Below, in pieces: positions 41,023 to 43,640 of a stretch of DNA of 43,640 nt. Position 1 is the first letter of the stretch, and every line of letters begins with the position of its first letter. Both the position numbers and the translations under genes were made by a program. Origin of the DNA: Lachnospiraceae bacterium. GTDB taxonomy: Bacteria; Bacillota; Clostridia; Lachnospirales; Lachnospiraceae. Where the stretch lies: positions 1 through 43,640 of the forward strand of contig SFGF01000026.1 in assembly GCA_004556655.1 (NCBI GenBank), read 5' to 3'. The notes below the pieces were generated by a model, which made no database searches, was not told where the DNA came from, and saw only the letters and a list, made by a program, of their open reading frames with translations.

Positions 41023-41850
41023 TCAGGATGTCAACCCATAATGTTCCAGAGCCCGGGCAACACCATAATTCTGATTACTTTCCGTAATATAGTCAGCCGC
41101 TTCTTTCACCCGTTCGGAGGCATTTTCCATAGCCACACCGATTCCTGCCCAGCGTATTCCTTCATAATCATTGTCACTGTCCCCAATGGCGATCACCTGA
41201 TCTCTGGCAAATCCCAGTTTTTCACAGAGCCATTCCAGTCCGTTTCTTTTACTCCAGTGTGCGTCCGCTATTTCAATGTTTTTTTCTTCTGTGGAAATCG
41301 GATACACTCCCGGCAGTTGGGCAATCCTTCCAATCAATTCCTGCTGGTCTTTCTTTTCCACACACATAATATGAAATTTACTGATCAGATTTTTTTCTTT
41401 CAATACAAAATCGTCCAGACTTTCCATGTGGATATTTGTCTTTAAAAGCTGTTTTCTGTATGCCTCCATGCAGCGGCTCTCTTTCATATATTCACAGCCT
41501 CTGTAACTGTCATACGCATCCAGGCCATGATAGATTTCAATAAATGTGGGATATTCTTTTGCCAGCTGATAGATTTTGCATCCGGTCTCATAGGGCATTG
41601 TACATGAAAAAAGAATTTTTTCAGGATCACCCTGGGTTATGGTTGTACCGTTGGCATTAATATAATAAGACATTACCGGAAAATCCTGCAATACAAAACG
41701 ACTGTTGCGGTATCCCCGCCCTGTGGTCGGCACCACAAGATGCCCCCGCTCCATCGCTTTCAACAATGCATTCCTGTCTTTTTCCGATATGGTGCAGTCT
41801 TTTCTGAGAAGTGTTCCGTCTAAATCAATTGCTATCAGTCTTTTTTCCAT
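41023..41850 (-). CDS. Cof-type HAD-IIB phosphatase
   Basis: This 275-residue HAD-superfamily hydrolase has motif I IAIDLDGTLLRKD, motif II VPTTGRG, motif III SKRNGLEWL with its Lys, and motif IV IAIGDSDNDYEGI. The IIB cap lies between. Members dephosphorylate sugar phosphates, flavin or pyridoxal phosphates; the substrate is unknown. I use the ATG at 41850, with GGTGAGG seven bases upstream. Possibly co-transcribed with the topoisomerase genes. Confidence 0.9.
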   Translation of the reverse strand: MEKRLIAIDLDGTLLRKDCTISEKDRNALLKAMERGHLVVPTTGRGYRNSRFVLQDFPVMSYYINANGTTITQGDPEKILFSCTMPYETGCKIYQLAKEYPTFIEIYHGLDAYDSYRGCEYMKESRCMEAYRKQLLKTNIHMESLDDFVLKEKNLISKFHIMCVEKKDQQELIGRIAQLPGVYPISTEEKNIEIADAHWSKRNGLEWLCEKLGFARDQVIAIGDSDNDYEGIRWAGIGVAMENASERVKEAADYITESNQNYGVARALEHYGLTS

Positions 41851-41971
41851 TGTTAACCTCACCTATTTTATCAATATTCAAGTATGCCTCTACCGAATAA
41901 GGCAATAATTCGATATTGTTTTACTTGTTACCTTTCCTGCCGGATCATAAGATTCTGTTGTGGCTGTCCCA

Positions 41972-42090
41972 TCATTTTCTGTGATCCTTCTTATTTTGTT
42001 CCGTTGAACGCCCACAATTCATGCAAATTTTGCATCTTCAGGCACAGGATGTCCGCAATTGGGACAGATTCTTTTCACATTATGTGTCAT
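41972..42090 (-). pseudogene. Frameshifted double zinc-ribbon gene
   Basis: AAAGGAG lies seven bases before an ATG at 42090. The frame reads THNVKRICPNCGHPVPEDAK, F, A, then a TGA at 42019-42021. Adding one base after the Phe codon gives CMNCGRSTEQNKKDHRK and a stop at 41972, restoring the CxxC-x10-CxxC zinc ribbon. An extended -10 TGCTATAAT (about 42141-42149) lies upstream. The rest of the 41851-42280 gap holds nothing else clear. Confidence 0.7.
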
Positions 42091-42239
42091 GGGCAATCTC
42101 CTTTAACTTCCAAATTTCCAATAATAGACTTGTCTAATGAATTATAGCATAAAAAATAAAAACATAAAGATGAAAATATTTTTTACTTTTTCTTGCAACA
42201 AATCGATTCTTTTTATACACTGTTATTATAGAAAGACAT

Positions 42240-42272
42240 AAAAAAAGAAATCTTTGATCACTCAAAGATTTC
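42240..42272 (-). terminator. Terminator of tRNA-Glu
   Basis: GAAATCTTTGA (42247-42257) and TCAAAGATTTC (42262-42272) form an 11-pair stem with a four-base loop, followed by seven T on the minus strand. Confidence 0.85.
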
Positions 42273-42280
42273 CAATAAGC

Positions 42281-42351
42281 AGTTCGTAGGGGAATCGAAC
42301 CCCTGTTTCCGCCGTGAGAGGGCGGCGTCTTAACCGCTTGACCAACGAACC
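42281..42351 (-). tRNA. tRNA-Glu (anticodon CTC)
   Basis: A full cloverleaf is visible on the minus strand. The acceptor GGTTCGT pairs with ACGAACT (one G-U at the first pair). There is a D-arm with GGTCAAGCGGTTAAGAC, an anticodon arm CCGCC-CTCTCAC-GGCGG with CTC at the anticodon, and a T-arm AGGGG-TTCGATT-CCCCT. No CCA is encoded, so it is added after transcription. Confidence 0.92.
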
Positions 42352-42390
42352 TTGCTCGATTATAATACTACACTCTTTTGGAAAATGCAA
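42338..42390. promoter_or_regulatory. Overlapping divergent promoters of tRNA-Glu and the DUF4349 gene
   Basis: Minus strand: TTGCAT (42385-42390), 17 bases, TATTAT (42362-42367) for the tRNA. Plus strand: TTGACC (42338-42343), 17 bases, TATAAT (42361-42366) for the lipoprotein gene, with its -35 inside the tRNA D-arm. The two -10 boxes coincide, so the promoters should exclude each other. Confidence 0.55.
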
Positions 42391-42460
42391 GTGTTTTTTT
42401 AAATTTTTTCAATTTTTTTATTTTTCTGTCAAATGCAACTATTTTAAGGAGGTATCATGT

Positions 42461-43543
42461 ATGAAAAAGAAATTTAGAATCCCACTAACTGCTGCTATTT
42501 CCCTTGTATTTCTTCTGACCGGATGCGGCTCATCCAAAAGTTCCTACGATACAGCCGCCAGCCAGTCCTACACCGAATCAGCTTCCTATGACAGTGGATG
42601 GTCGGAAGAGGCCGCCACGGAAGAAGCCTTTGCGGATATGGAATATGACGATGCAGAATATGCCGATGTGACAGAAGGCAGCGGCGGAGACCCTTCCTCA
42701 GCAGCTTCTGCCGGTGCCAATGATCTGAGCAACCGAAAACTTATCAAAAATGTATCTCTCTCGCTGGAGACAGAAGATTTTGATACTATGAAATCCAGCA
42801 TGGAAGAATCCATATCTTCCTTCGGCGGTTACATAGAATATTCCAGTTTCGATGCTCCCCAGGGGACCTATCGTCTCCGCTACTATTCCATTACTGCAAG
42901 AATCCCGGCTGAAAATCTGGATGAGTTCGTAACTGTAGCCGGAAATCTGGGAACCCTCACGAACAAATCAGAAAACGTGCAGGATGTGACTCTTGATTAT
43001 GTAGACAAAACTGCTTATAAAGAATCCCTTCAGGTAGAATATGACCGTGTGACCGAACTTTTGGAACAGGCCGATGATCTGGATCAGATTCTTGCTCTGG
43101 AATCCAAACTCTCCCAGCTTCGCTATGAGATTAACAGCTATGAATCTCAGCTTCGGACTTACGATAACCTGATTTCCTACAGTACTGTAAATATTTATAT
43201 CTCAGAAGTCGAACATGAAACAGCAGTTTCCAACACGATTGGCAGCCGGATCAGCAGCGGATTCTTTTCCAGTCTTTATGCAGTTCGTGATTTCTTTGTA
43301 GATTTGTTTGTATTTCTCATTGCCAACCTGCCGGTTCTGCTGGTATGGGCAGTGATCCTTATCCTCGTTATTCTTCTGTTCCGGCGTATGCTTAAAAAAC
43401 GTACAGCTAAAAAGGAGGCAAAATTAATCGGTCAGCAGTCACACTTTATGGATCACACACCGCAAAACAACGGGACCAGTACTTCCGAAAGTCAAACAAA
43501 GACACCTTCATCTGAATCGGATCATAAAGATACTGAGTCATAA
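42461..43543 (+). CDS. DUF4349 lipoprotein
   Basis: This 360-residue protein has a lipoprotein signal (KKKFRIPLTAAISLVFLLTGC; lipid Cys at about 22). An acidic Ser/Tyr-rich linker precedes the DUF4349 domain (about 87-325; NRKLIKNVSLSLETEDF, YYSITARIPAENLDEF, then a coiled coil with LALESKLSQLRYEI). One membrane segment (about 288-308, NLPVLLVWAVILILVILLF) is followed by a basic, then Ser/Thr-rich cytoplasmic tail. AAGGAGG lies eight bases before the ATG. DUF4349 proteins are surface proteins of unknown role. Having both a lipid anchor and a membrane segment holds the domain close to the membrane. Confidence 0.9.
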   Translation: MKKKFRIPLTAAISLVFLLTGCGSSKSSYDTAASQSYTESASYDSGWSEEAATEEAFADMEYDDAEYADVTEGSGGDPSSAASAGANDLSNRKLIKNVSLSLETEDFDTMKSSMEESISSFGGYIEYSSFDAPQGTYRLRYYSITARIPAENLDEFVTVAGNLGTLTNKSENVQDVTLDYVDKTAYKESLQVEYDRVTELLEQADDLDQILALESKLSQLRYEINSYESQLRTYDNLISYSTVNIYISEVEHETAVSNTIGSRISSGFFSSLYAVRDFFVDLFVFLIANLPVLLVWAVILILVILLFRRMLKKRTAKKEAKLIGQQSHFMDHTPQNNGTSTSESQTKTPSSESDHKDTES

Positions 43544-43548
43544 ATAGG

Positions 43549-43640
43549 GTAGAGGGAGAATAGTTATCTCGCCCCTCCCATTGAACCGTACATACGGGTC
43601 TCGTATACGGCTCTACAACTTATATTCCAACTTTCACTAA
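43549..43640 (-). mobile_element. 3' end of a group II intron (domains V-VI), cut by the window edge
   Basis: On the minus strand GAGCCGTA and TACGGTTC pair around a two-base TG bulge and an inner TACG/CGTA stem (43583-43613), the form of catalytic domain V with its AGC triad. A domain VI-like hairpin with GGGAG/CTCCC arms follows and ends CTAC at about 43549, six bases after the DUF4349 stop. The rest of the intron and any reverse transcriptase would lie beyond the right edge. Confidence 0.65.

Noticed and set aside
42019..42031. Programmed -1 frameshift in the zinc-ribbon gene
   Set aside because: The AAAATTT run is not a good slippery heptamer for both tRNAs and no downstream stimulatory stem is evident; a simple deletion is more likely.

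Overview
The window looks like a chromosome segment of a low-to-moderate GC Clostridium-type Firmicute, most likely a Lachnospiraceae gut anaerobe. This rests on the rimP-nusA-rnpM-ylxQ-infB-rbfA-nrnA-truB-ribF operon, an anaerobic ribonucleotide reductase activase, a FabT-like operator before fabH, AGGAGG-type ribosome binding sites and many DUF-family proteins typical of that group. Nearly all genes lie on the minus strand. The genus is not determined from the sequence.

Layout. Positions 1-1030 hold a probable structured RNA with its own promoter and terminator, then a DUF4352 membrane protein. At 1029-2239 an SdpR/ArsR-type repressor and a nitrilase-family amidase are divergent around two matching palindromes. 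At 2334-5570 are a small unknown protein, an orphan fabH with tandem FabT-like sites, a class I aminotransferase and a DUF5662 protein. At 5572-9735 are a GH13 protein that has lost its catalytic residues, an exodeoxyribonuclease III and an Orn/Lys/Arg-decarboxylase family enzyme. Next come ilvE and a DUF1292 gene. Between DUF1292 and phoU, 11486-12000 holds two related foldback elements with a shared core but different arms. The pstSCAB-phoU phosphate uptake operon follows (12025-16201).

Positions 16349-20525 are a decayed locus: a large multicopper oxidase gene with a frameshift and an internal deletion, preceded by a DUF2935 gene with two in-frame stop codons. Then come a small coiled-coil protein, dUTPase, nrdG, a double-NUDIX protein, and rpsO-pnp with a long leader stem. 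A Na/phosphate cotransporter is followed (reading leftwards from 39 kb) by the translation/RNA operon rimP to ribF (28095-36644). Topoisomerase genes parE-parC type (36827-41002), a Cof-type HAD phosphatase, a frameshifted zinc-ribbon gene, tRNA-Glu(CTC) and a DUF4349 lipoprotein close the window. The last ~90 bases are the 3' end of a group II intron on the minus strand.

Functional themes are phosphate acquisition (pst, phoU, Na/Pi cotransporter, both with TTnACA-type direct repeats), RNA metabolism and translation (rpsO, pnp, the nusA operon, nrnA), and nucleotide upkeep (dut, nrdG, NUDIX). The most unusual items are the paired foldback elements, the leading structured RNA, the catalytically dead GH13 protein and the jointly decaying oxidase locus.
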